This document shows, piece after piece, positions 1-7,489 of a stretch of 10,000 nucleotides of DNA. Under the pieces are notes generated by a model. The model was given only the letters and a program-made list of their open reading frames with translations. It was not told the DNA's origin and searched no databases. The position numbers and the translations under genes were made by a program. Position 1 is the first letter of the stretch; the number at the start of each line of letters is the position of its first letter. Source of the stretch: Nephromyces sp. MM_2019 (lineage: Eukaryota; Apicomplexa; Aconoidasida; Nephromycida); contig JADHZB010000672.1 in assembly GCA_015657535.1 (NCBI GenBank), positions 1 through 10,000 of the forward strand, written 5' to 3'.

Positions 1-8
1 CTTACCCT

Positions 9-143
9 TTATGACGAAAAATTCAAATTCAGAATAGGACTAATGTGTATGGTCGTTGTCCCAGTCTCAAAAATATTTTTATGTGTGTGTGTGTGTGTGT
101 GTGTTTGTGAAAATTTATCACAATAATTTTTGAATATTTTCAA
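9..143 (-). CDS. Possible terminal exon, unknown protein, very tentative
   Basis: On the minus strand a plausible acceptor (TTTCTGACAG, AG at + 144-145) is followed by 44 codons and a TAA at + 11-9. An in-frame TGA lies just upstream of the acceptor, so the open frame begins almost exactly at the AG. The translation begins LKIFKNYCDKFSQ, continues with Thr-His pairs from the (TG) run at 82-104, and ends in SPILNLNFSS. The other two minus frames close within the segment. The polarity agrees with the GT block, where the minus strand carries CA. The stretch is short, and about ten codons are CA repeat that cannot hold a stop, so chance is a serious alternative. No partner exon was found. Confidence 0.2.
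   Translation of the reverse strand: MKIFKNYCDKFSQTHTHTHTHKNIFETGTTTIHISPILNLNFSS
82..104. repeat. (TG)11 microsatellite
   Basis: An uninterrupted TG run of about 11.5 units, the longest pure GT run in the first block. Confidence 0.95.
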
Positions 144-804
144 CTGTCAGAAAGTTATATATAATCATTTTTTGAGGGGAGTTCAGAGTATATATATATA
201 TAATATATCTATATATATGTGTGTGTATATGTATGAAATAGAAAGACCTTTTTTTGTGTGTGTGTATACCTATCTGTATATCCATGTTTACAGATAATTG
301 AGTATGTGTGTATATGTATTTAGTGATATGTGTATGTATTAATAGGTGAGTGTGCGTGTATTTATAAATAATGTGTGAGTGTGTATTTGTGAGTATACAA
401 ATACGCTGTAATGGGTGTACATAGATATACTATGATGTATAGTAATGTTGAACATGATTTGTAAGTATTAATATGTGTGTGTGTAAGTTAATAATTAGAC
501 ATATGCAGATCATTTAAATAAATATAAGATATTGAAATCAAAAAAAGTATATAAATTATAAAACTATATGTGTGTCTTATTATCCCTTAACCCACTTTAA
601 TCTTATACAATTTATTGTACATATTAAATATTAACCAAGAGTAAACACACATGTATCTACATACACAATTATCATATCATACACACACATATAATACACA
701 CTTGTGCAGTTTGCATAAACATACATCATATATACACCCTTAGATACACACACACGCACATATATATAATACATAAACTCCCAGATTTATACACACACAC
801 ACAC

Positions 805-914
805 ATAACACACACACATCGTATAACACACACACATCGTATAACACACACACATCGTATAACACACACACATCGTATAACACACACACATCGTATAACA
901 CACACACATCGTAT
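805..914. repeat. 18-bp tandem array, six copies
   Basis: The core CATCGTATAA followed by eight bases of CA repeats exactly every 18 bp, with CATC at 817, 835, 853, 871, 889 and 907. The copies look identical except for the last, where CGTATA runs into TACACAC. The unit is a multiple of three, which is why a minus frame stays open and reads as a six-residue Met-Cys-Val-Cys-Tyr-Thr repeat. I regard that translation as a by-product. Confidence 0.93.
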
Positions 915-1195
915 ATACACACCTGTGTGTAATACCAAATAATAGGAATGTGGAAAAACCAATCTCTCTAGCTATTATATACCTCCATAGGCTCACCTCA
1001 ATATAACCATATAAAGGATGATTAGGTTTGTGTAGAGTGAGTGTGTAATTCAAGCCTCAATTTCTCTCTTAGATTTGGCTATATAATAAACAAACAAATG
1101 TTGTATCTATATTAATGGAAATCAAATTTATTTATATATAGAAACACACATACTCATAGACATACACATACTCATACACACACACATACACATAC

Positions 1196-1330
1196 ATATA
1201 GACACACATACACACACACACACATACATACATACATACAGACACTTACATACATACATACAGACACATACATTACATACATACACACAGACACATACAC
1301 ACATACACACACACACACACACATACACAT
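1196..1330. repeat. ATAC/ACAC compound simple repeat
   Basis: Runs of (ATAC)n and (AC)n broken by CAGACAC at about 1240, 1261 and 1288, ending in a long CA run at about 1305-1322. No gene content. Confidence 0.85.
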
Positions 1331-1557
1331 ATAGAGTGTATCCATAATAATAAAAATCAAATATATATATATCCACCACCACACACGTACACATATACAC
1401 ACATAGAGTGTATCCATAATGATAAAAATCAAATATATATATATCCACCTACACACACATACACACATAGAATATATCCATAATGATAAAAATCAAATTG
1501 ATATGTATCCACAACAACAGCACATACACACGTTTTATATATGATAATGAAAATCAA
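1331..1557. repeat. Diverged minisatellite, 61-72-bp unit
   Basis: The unit ATAGAGTGTATCCATAAT, then GATAAAAATCAAA, an AT run, and CCAC plus CA bursts, begins at 1331, 1403 and 1467; a worn fourth copy has AAAATCAAAG near 1550. Spacings are about 72, 64 and 61 bp. A related ATGGAAATCAAAT stretch at about 1113-1127 suggests the array once began earlier. The length differences lie mainly in the CA spacer, so the AT-rich core is better kept than the repeats between copies. Confidence 0.85.
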
Positions 1558-1621
1558 AGTACATATATACACAACAACACACATATACACATATGTCTAT
1601 ATTAAATGATATATGTATTCA

Positions 1622-1655
1622 TGTGTATATATGTCTATATACACACTGTGTATAT
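1622..1655. repeat. Overlapping inverted repeats at the CA-to-GT changeover
   Basis: TGTGTATATA (1622-1631) pairs with TATATACACA (1636-1645) over a 4-base loop. The same right arm, as ATATACACA (1637-1645), also pairs with TGTGTATAT (1647-1655) across one base. The two hairpins share an arm and exclude each other. The burst polarity flips within this element. Confidence 0.85.
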
Positions 1656-1712
1656 TTAAGCCCCTAACCTTGTGAATATATATAAAATTATATAAAAGAG
1701 GATAAACGTTTG

Positions 1713-1826
1713 TTTGTAAGTGGATGAGTAATCACTTCTTCATAAAAATTTTAAATATCATAATTTGAGTGTACGTACACTCATTCTAGAATTGTATTTC
1801 CCCCTTTTTATTTGTAAGTGGATGAG
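1713..1826 (+). repeat. 16-bp direct repeat pair, 98 bp apart
   Basis: TTTGTAAGTGGATGAG occurs exactly at 1713-1728 and 1811-1826. It contains GTAAGT, which looks like a strong 5' splice site on the + strand, but no coding frame leads into either copy. The flanking sequences differ, so this is not simply part of a longer recent duplication. Confidence 0.9.
1766..1783. repeat. 18-bp perfect palindrome
   Basis: TGAGTGTACGTACACTCA is its own reverse complement. It abuts a second palindrome, ATTCTAGAAT (1783-1792), and lies close to the midpoint of the two direct repeats at 1713 and 1811. It could be a binding site for a dimeric protein or a cruciform; the sequence does not say which. Confidence 0.9.
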
Positions 1827-2259
1827 GTGGGGATATTACTATGAAATTTTCACAATATTCGAGAGATGTGTGTTGAATTGTATATATGTAAAATTTAATT
1901 ATAATTAGAAGGAATAGTGGAAGTTAGCTGAGAATTATATATACTGAGTTTATTGTGTGTGCAATATAGTGTATATATTATATAAAGTTTAATCAAGAGA
2001 GATAGATAGGTATAAATATATGATGTGTGTGGTGTGTTTGGGGTGTGTTGTATTTTATATATATTTGTGTGTTTATGTAAGAGTGTGTATATGTATTGTA
2101 TTGTACATTACGTTTATGTTGTATTATGTGTTGTATTGTGTGTGGTATTATAGGTGTCTGTGTATGTATATTGATTGTTGTTATATACGTCTATGTAAAT
2201 ATATCGTGGTATTTTATTATTAACAATTTGTATATGATTGAACTCATTGTTTACATATA

Positions 2260-2400
2260 TGTAGTGTGTGTGTGTGTAGTATGTGTCTGTAGTGTAGTGT
2301 GTGTGTATTGTGTGTCTGTAACGTAGTGTGTTTAGCGTGTGTGTAGTGTGTGAGTGTAGTGTGTAGTGTGTGAGTGTAGTGTGTGTGTAGTATATTAGTA
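2260..2400. repeat. Degenerate GTGTAGTGT repeat tract
   Basis: Irregular repetition of GTGTAGTGTGTG and GTGAGTGTAGTG with no fixed period, interrupted by single T, A or C changes. It looks like an older relative of the 25-bp array downstream. Confidence 0.75.
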
Positions 2401-2574
2401 GTTTGTATGGAAAAAATTAATTCGGAAGTAATATGAATGTATATTGATTAATTTTTTGTGTGGATGAACTGTGACACATTTATAATAAGTTTTGGGTCAA
2501 TATGTGTGTCTGATCAGGCTTAGGTGTGTAAAATTAAATTTATCAGGTGTGTGTGCGGGTGCGTGTATTGTGTA

Positions 2575-2718
2575 TGTGTGTGTGTGTGCACGTGTGTGTA
2601 GTGTGTGTGTGTGCACGTGTGTGTAGTGTGTGAGTGTGCACGTGTGTGTAGTGTGTGTGTGTGCACGTGTGTGTAGTGTGTGTGTGTGCACGTGTGTGTA
2701 GTGTGTGTGTGTGTATGT
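2575..2718. repeat. 25-bp GT array with a GTGCACGTG core, five copies
   Basis: GCACGTGTGTGTAGTGTG begins at 2588, 2613, 2638, 2663 and 2688, exactly 25 bp apart. Copies differ mainly at one GTGTGTGT/GTGAGTGT site. Each unit holds the palindrome CACGTG overlapping GTGCAC. Apart from the AG in TAGT (and one GA), the unit alternates purine and pyrimidine, the pattern that favours Z-DNA. The 25-bp period is not a multiple of three. Confidence 0.93.
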
Positions 2719-2744
2719 GTGGATGAGTGGGTGGATAGATGGGT

Positions 2745-2850
2745 AAGTGTTAACATATGTATGTGTGTATGTGTATGTGTGTATGTGTATGTGTGTGTGT
2801 ATGTGTGTGTGTGAATGTGAATTCACTTGTATTATGTATGTGTGTGTGAG
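2745..2850. repeat. TATG/TGTG simple repeats
   Basis: (TATGTG)n and (TG)n runs after a GGATGAGTGGGTGGATAGATGGG stretch at about 2720-2742; a short GAGAGAGAG run is at about 2848-2856. Confidence 0.8.
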
Positions 2851-3080
2851 AGAGAGTGTGTTAGATAAATTTATTCATAAATATGTATATACTGCGTATG
2901 TGTAATGAATTCATTTATGGTATACGTATGCCTTCAAGCATGCTTGTAACTATATATATATATATTTGTATATATGCGTGTTTAAATATGTATGTGTGTG
3001 TGTACTGTAGTTATAGGTGTGTGTGTGTGCATGTATGTAATGTGTAAGTGTGTGTGTGTTTGGGTCTGTGTGTATAAATA

Positions 3081-3210
3081 TATCAAAATTTAGTATAGTA
3101 TTAAGATTCAATTTTGAAATTCTCAAAGTTTAAAGTCTAAATATAACATAAATATGTAAAAAGTTAAGCATCTTTATTAACCCATTCCATACTTATTTAA
3201 TACTAAATAC
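3081..3210. other. Burst-free changeover zone between GT and CA blocks
   Basis: About 130 bp of AT-rich sequence without CA or GT bursts. It contains TTAACCCA at 3177-3184, an 8-mer also present at 587-594 in the other GT-to-CA changeover. If CA is the sense strand, transcription would diverge from here, but no promoter element is identifiable. Confidence 0.55.
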
Positions 3211-3474
3211 ATATACACACACACATAAAAACATACACACACACTCAAACATGCGTGTAAATTAAGTAAAAACGAGTCAACACATACATATATAAGTATT
3301 ACACATATAAATAAGCAGAAATTGTATTACAATATATATGAGCTGCTTGATACACAGATTACACAGAATTAATTTTTTACTACACACACACAAATAAAAT
3401 AATTAAAAATTAAATCAAACACGTACATTTGTATTTAAAATGTATAAAGTTCAAAGCAATGTCAAATTTATAAT

Positions 3475-3530
3475 AAACAAACAAAAACATCTAAATTTTG
3501 AAAAACAAACAAAAACATTTAAATTTTGAT
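3475..3530. repeat. 28-bp direct repeat, two copies
   Basis: AAACAAACAAAAACATCTAA begins at 3475 and recurs at 3503 with one C/T change; the shared part continues through AAATTTTGA. Confidence 0.85.
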
Positions 3531-3954
3531 ACAATAAATAGTAAATGCTTTCTAGTCTAAATATAGTGCTTATAATATTTAATTTTAATTAACATTAGAC
3601 ATAATCAAATTTAAAATACACATATACACATTCATTGATACACATATACATATATTTACATATAAAATACATTTAGAAATATACACATACATATCTATAC
3701 ATACATTTATATACACAGAGATGTATGTGTATGTATATTTATATATACATATATATATATTTATATACACATATATATCTATACATACAGAGATATAAAT
3801 ATTTATACACACACAGACCTACATAGTTATCGGCACAAAATATACACCTATATACATATATAAATATAGACACACACATAATATAAATATATAAAAAAAC
3901 ACAAACCAATACATAAGTAGTTAAAACTAAACATACACAAAAGGCTAAGCTTTG

Positions 3955-3973
3955 CTAGTAATTATATTACTAG
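3955..3973. repeat. Short hairpin
   Basis: CTAGTAAT (3955-3962) and ATTACTAG (3966-3973) are perfect inverted repeats around TAT. No gene end adjoins it, so a terminator role is not supported. Confidence 0.8.
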
Positions 3974-4018
3974 TAAATTATATAATATATTCACACACCA
4001 AAAATCAATACAATTTGA

Positions 4019-4459
4019 TCAAAATTTACTCAAAAATTTTTATTGTTCCCCACACCTTATAGAGGTCTGATTACAGATTATATTAGCCAAAATTTTACAC
4101 ACAGGTTTTGCATTGACTTTTCACAAGTATTGACTCATTTATATATACACACAAACGTATATGCACTAATACACACATTTATAAACACACACACACACAT
4201 AATTATATACATAAATACAACCATTTATATACTCATTATACACACATTTATATATATACACACACATTTCTATACATACAAACATTTATACACACACACA
4301 CTTATACACACACATTTCTATACAGACCAACATTTATACACAAACACACTTATACACACACATTTCTATACACACAAACATTTTTACACACACACACTTA
4401 TACACACACATATTTGTATATACATTTACATACAAATATATATACACACACAATTTTAA
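4019..4459 (+). other. Stop-free frame with 48-bp repeats, coding doubtful
   Basis: One + frame is open from 4019 to the stop at 4457-4459. Its first part (from about 4043) has mixed composition, reading FPTPYRGLITDYISQNF, then becomes Thr/His/Tyr/Ile repeats from CA-rich DNA. There is no ATG near the start, and the AG of CTTATAG (about 4062) is the only plausible acceptor in the early part. The later part is a 16-residue repeat encoded by the 48-bp array. It could be an exon of a His/Thr-rich protein, or a frame left open because CA repeats contain no stops. No homology is recognised. Confidence 0.15.
4255..4420. repeat. 48-bp tandem array, about three and a half copies
   Basis: CACATTTCTATAC begins at 4263, 4311 and 4359, with a diverged copy near 4407, so the period is 48 bp. 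Each unit contains CAAACATTT(A/T)TACAC and CACTTATACACA. Substitutions distinguish the copies. The unit is a multiple of three and lies wholly inside the stop-free frame at 4019-4459. Confidence 0.88.
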
Positions 4460-5217
4460 GACACTTGAATATTTATATTGAACAACTTTCATTGCACATA
4501 TATTTAATAACCATACTATACATTTCTTAACAAATTTTTAACCCCAATTTAAATACATATTAGATACCAATTTACACACATTTTAGATACCAATTTACAC
4601 CCATATTTAAAATCAAATTACACATATTTTTGATACCATTACACATATATTCACATACAAATCCACATAAGATAATTCAAAAAATTTGGAGGTTTTACAA
4701 AGAAAAATATTGCATAGAAATTTTTACACACACATTCATAGTATATTTACATGTAACTTTTATATAGTGTTAAATGTGTATCATTTTTAATTATTTTAGA
4801 GGTTAACTAAACTTAAAATATTACACATATTTTAAACCCATTATATATTACATATTTTTTACAATATATGCAAACTATATATATACACACATTACATTAA
4901 ATTTGTTTACAAACTAATTTTATTATTATTAATATTTTTCAATACTTAAATCATAGAGATGTATATCAGATACTTATTTTATTTAAATAGATATATATAT
5001 AATATATAATTTGTGTGTGTTTTTATCTTCATTTAAAATCAATCGTTGTCTAATCTATCATAATATATATATGTGTGTAATTTAAATGTTATTATAATTT
5101 TTTTAAAAATTATAGGTAACATATACACAAAGAGAAAACGTTTACACTAAACACACAAAGTTCTATTTTTAATAGATTTTGTCAAAAAGGCTTTTTAAAA
5201 TTTATTCAAAAGCTTAG
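4460..5217. other. AT-rich stretch, no gene seen
   Basis: Fewer CA bursts than its surroundings, many A/T tracts, and the only clear GT bursts of this block (about 5010-5019 and 5069-5077). A degenerate 23-bp repeat lies at 4556-4645. I find no open frame worth listing on either strand. Confidence 0.6.
4556..4645. repeat. Degenerate 23-bp tandem repeat
   Basis: TAGATACCAATTTACAC begins at 4561 and 4584, 23 bp apart; worn copies follow (ATCAAATTACACAT near 4611 and TTGATACCATTACACAT near 4630). Confidence 0.75.
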
Positions 5218-5778
5218 CACACTATTGGTGCATTTAATAGATTGCTCACACACACACTTATAAATATACACACAAACGTATACAGATTCGTACACACACA
5301 CATATACACACACACATATATACACCCACATATATACACCCACACACTTATTTACACACATACACACAAATACACAATTAGATACAGATACACACTCATA
5401 CACACTTATTCACATACACATTACAACACTTATGTACATGTATACACACACACTAATTCACATATACACAAACACATTAATCCATACACACACATATATG
5501 TAAAAAGTCACAGTTTAATTAGTTGTACAAATAGCTCTAAAATTAAACACAAAACATTACACACCAAATATTACACACAACGAAAGCGTACCACAAACAA
5601 GTATTACACACTCTTAAAAACAAATTCATATACATACATGAACACTACACATACACACACTACACACATAATAAACAATACAAATACTACACACATACAA
5701 TATTACACACACACATTAATACGTACACAAAGCACCTCACATAACAACAGCACATACACAATGACAGCACACACATAA
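5218..5778 (+). other. Long stop-free Thr/His/Tyr-rich frame, possible exon
   Basis: The frame is open for 187 codons including the stop: it begins directly after AGCTTAG (AG at 5216-5217), ends at TAA 5776-5778, and has no ATG near its beginning. It starts HTIGAFNRLLTHTLINIH, runs through Thr-His-Tyr repeats, then a more mixed middle (about 5500-5640) with SHSLISCTNSSKIKHK and a basic TQRKRTTNKY, before returning to Thr/His. Over ten TAA, TAG or TGA triplets occur in this stretch and all fall in other frames. The acceptor tract is only weakly pyrimidine-rich. Low complexity makes chance openness a real alternative, and I see no domain. Confidence 0.2.
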
Positions 5779-5975
5779 TGACAGCACACATACGCATATA
5801 ACTTCACAAACTCACACACATTACATAGTAGGATTACACAGACACTTGAAGCTACACACACTACACACACACATATATATATCAAATTACCTGTAGACTT
5901 AAAATCACACAGCCTTTGAAAATTATATATATACCCACATAAACACCCAGAGTATCTTACACACACGAGCACATA

Positions 5976-6042
5976 TTTTTATATATGATCCATGAAAAAT
6001 TTAGCACACACACACTTTTTTATACATGATACATGAAAAATT
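5976..6042. repeat. 41-bp spaced direct repeat
   Basis: The 26-bp segment TTTTTATATATGATCCATGA plus AAAATT at 5976-6001 recurs at 6017-6042 with two substitutions; CA bursts fill the gap. Confidence 0.85.
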
Positions 6043-6349
6043 ACACACACACACATACATGTATAGATATATATATATAACTACATACACGACCTATAAT
6101 ATAACAGAGCCAAACTTAAGTTACACACAATTCAGTAGTCAAAAAATCTGGTGTATCAAATTGCACACACACAAGATTTTAAATCATAATGTATATAGAA
6201 AATAAAACTACACAAATACACTAAGAAATAAATATAAATTATAACGTTATTAAGTATATAATATAAAGCTTACACACAAAGCAAAGCCATTGTTATTTAT
6301 TGTATGATAAAACTAGGCTCGTTCACAAAAAATTAGTTATAGTGCGTTT

Positions 6350-6492
6350 AACTCGACACACACACAAACTCAATACTATATAATACACACACAGACAAAC
6401 TCGACACAATATAATACACACACTCACTAATTCGAAAGTATATAATTAATACACACACACACAAACTGTACACTATATAATAAACTCACACA
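6350..6492. repeat. Diverged repeat of about 32 bp
   Basis: TATAATACACAC-type segments recur near 6379, 6410, 6443 and 6475 (spacing 31-33 bp), separated by AACTCGACAC or AACTGTACAC segments. Divergence is high. Confidence 0.6.
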
Positions 6493-6668
6493 CAAAATCA
6501 ATTTAATAAAGACCTAAATTTCTGTCAAATTATACAAAGAACCTAAATTCAATTTACATAAACAACCAATTTAACACTCGCACACATTTAATATAAAGTA
6601 TATACACACATATGACTCAATTCCTCGTACACACAAATTAATTACACACACATATCCAATTAATTTAA

Positions 6669-6995
6669 TTACACACACATATTCACAGATTTAGCTATAC
6701 ACATACATATACACACACCAATTTAGCTATATTCACACACATACTTTTTAAATTTAATTATCCAATCATACTCACAAATTCAGTTATACACAAACAGATA
6801 CACACTAATTTAGCTATATACCCACATATATATACATTTAATTCAACACACACACACAAACATGATTCAATACAGACACACAAATATTATTTAATACACA
6901 CACACAAACATGATTCAATACACATACACAAACATGATTCAATACACATACACAAGCATGATTCAATACATGTACACAAAATAATAAATAATTGA
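6669..6995 (+). other. Stop-free frame containing a 24-bp array, coding doubtful
   Basis: This frame is open for 108 codons to TGA at 6993-6995, preceded by TAA at 6666-6668, with no ATG near the start. A possible acceptor is the CACAG ending at 6689. The first half repeats NLAI from the TTTAGCTATA motif (6690, 6722, 6809), with a hydrophobic ILFKFNYPIIL in the middle. The second half is an eight-residue repeat of the type HKHDSIHI. The many TAA, TAG and TGA triplets here, including the TGA in each CATGATTC, fall out of frame. It may be a low-complexity exon or chance; no family recognised. Confidence 0.15.
6839..6985. repeat. 24-bp tandem array, CATGATTCAATACA unit
   Basis: The TG of CATGATTC lies at 6863, 6911, 6935 and 6959; a degenerate copy (AAATATTATTTAATACA) fills the slot at 6887, giving a constant 24-bp period. 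The flanking part of each unit is CA burst with an AAACATG or AAGCATG junction. Confidence 0.9.
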
Positions 6996-7186
6996 ATCAA
7001 TTTACACACACAATTAAGATTTATAAATTCTAAAAATTGATCAAATTAATACACACACACATAGGATTACACTAAACACACATGCTAACGCACACATATA
7101 TATAAATGTGCTGATTAGTATATAATAAATTACTGCTATGTTTTACACACACAAGATCAAAAATTTATTAATACGTACTGTTTCAG

Positions 7187-7489
7187 ATACACACAATTAG
7201 TCCACACTTACACTATCTACACAACCTAGCCACACACACACACAAGTCTAACAAACATTACACACATCACAGATACATACAGCCAGTTTTAACACACACT
7301 AATAAACTAGCAGCACACATACACCCAACCAGCAAGACATTAAACCATCCAACACATACAAACGTATCCCACACATATACACCTACTCAAGATACATACA
7401 CAAATCAAACACACACATCACACACACACATTACACACACACGCACAAACACATATATACATAACACTAACCAACCTGACAACCTATGA
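7187..7489 (+). CDS. Possible exon of a His/Thr-rich protein
   Basis: A good acceptor, TACTGTTTCAG ending at 7186, is followed by 100 open codons to TGA at 7487-7489. Both other + frames close within about 50 bases of the acceptor. The segment contains about eleven TAA, TAG or TGA triplets, all out of frame. The translation begins IHTISPHLHYLHNLA, passes KSNKHYTHHRYIQPVL and KLAAHIHPTSKTLN, then fades into Thr-His repeats near 7390-7450. No ATG is available, so upstream exons would be required, and I could not identify them. A donor at AAC-GTATCC (7364) would be an alternative end. No domain is recognised. Low G content and CA repeats weaken the case. Confidence 0.3.
   Translation: MHTISPHLHYLHNLATHTHKSNKHYTHHRYIQPVLTHTNKLAAHIHPTSKTLNHPTHTNVSHTYTPTQDTYTNQTHTSHTHITHTRTNTYIHNTNQPDNL

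Larger units (their letters stand above)
1..580. other. GT-polarity low-complexity block
   Basis: AT-rich sequence with GT bursts on the + strand, the longest at 82-104, others near 219-232, 257-266, 350-410 and 474-484, and AT runs near 188-218. No convincing gene is visible apart from a weak minus-strand exon candidate at 9-143. If CA marks sense strands here, this block would be transcribed leftward, which is inference. Confidence 0.7.
640..1650. other. CA-polarity low-complexity block
   Basis: Bursts of CA on the + strand, with ATAC tetranucleotides, an 18-bp array (805-914) and a 64-72-bp minisatellite (1331-1557). The stretch 925-1080 has more complex sequence and a local GT tract at 1028-1048. 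Long minus-strand open frames here are translations of the repeats. I see no supportable gene. Confidence 0.7.
1656..1860. other. Burst-free changeover zone between CA and GT blocks
   Basis: About 200 bp with no CA or GT burst of three or more units beyond the palindrome itself. Composition is AT-rich with a C5 tract at about 1800-1804. It holds a 16-bp direct repeat pair and two abutting palindromes. No open frame of note. Confidence 0.7.
1861..3080. other. GT-polarity low-complexity block
   Basis: GT bursts on the + strand throughout, including GTGTAGT arrays (2260-2400), a 25-bp array (2575-2718) and TATG/TGTG repeats (2745-2850). Short palindromes occur at 2817-2826 (GTGAATTCAC), 2904-2915 (AATGAATTCATT) and 2935-2946 (CAAGCATGCTTG). 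Open frames on either strand are translations of the repeats. No gene supported. Confidence 0.7.
3211..4018. other. CA-polarity AT-rich stretch without a visible gene
   Basis: CA bursts and AT-rich filler, including TATACACATA-type repeats at about 3610-3880 with a small GT exception at 3719-3740. A 28-bp direct repeat and a short hairpin are listed separately. Minus-strand open frames at about 3585-3812 are low-complexity Ile/Tyr/Cys strings that I do not accept as coding. Confidence 0.6.
5779..6668. other. CA-polarity stretch, repeats only
   Basis: CA bursts in AT-rich filler. A 41-bp duplication lies at 5976-6042 and a diverged repeat of about 32 bp at 6350-6492. ACAGCACACAYA follows ATG or AATG at 5761-5792. 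The less repetitive part at about 6100-6350 shows no usable frame, and I see no RNA gene. Confidence 0.6.

Noticed and set aside
805..914. 18-bp array as a CRISPR array
   Set aside because: The repeats are directly adjacent with no unique spacers, and the context is eukaryotic simple repeat.
787..1053. Minus-strand 88-codon frame whose first 45 codons look protein-like (NYTLTLHKPNHPLYGYIEV) before the 18-bp array
   Set aside because: There is no ATG near its start, a TGA lies two codons upstream, no good acceptor enters the frame, and the second half is the 18-bp repeat. A CACAG-GTGTGT donor-like site exists but is not enough.
1128..1468. Overlapping minus-strand frames rich in Cys, Val, Met and Tyr
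   Set aside because: They are translations of CA/ATAC repeats and the 64-72-bp minisatellite, with no complex sequence of their own.
1713..1826. GTAAGT inside the 16-bp direct repeats as real 5' splice sites
   Set aside because: No open frame leads into either copy on the + strand.
2020..2326. Two overlapping + strand frames (67 and 76 codons)
   Set aside because: Cys/Val/Tyr-rich strings produced by GT repeats. Two overlapping frames being open together points to composition, not coding.
2497..2826. Minus-strand 109-codon Thr-His frame over the 25-bp array
   Set aside because: The 25-bp unit is not a multiple of three, so the repeat shifts frame at every copy. The frame is open only because the repeat has no stops.
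3585..3812. Minus-strand 75-codon frame
   Set aside because: Ile/Tyr/Cys low complexity from TATACA repeats, no splice context and no recognisable segment.
3955..3973. Hairpin as a transcription terminator
   Set aside because: No gene end nearby, no T-run typical of bacterial terminators, and the window is eukaryotic in character.
5703..5972. Minus-strand 89-codon Cys/Val-rich frame, and another at 5206-5403
   Set aside because: They lie opposite the CA-rich + strand and translate GT repeats. They conflict with the polarity seen at the clear gene.
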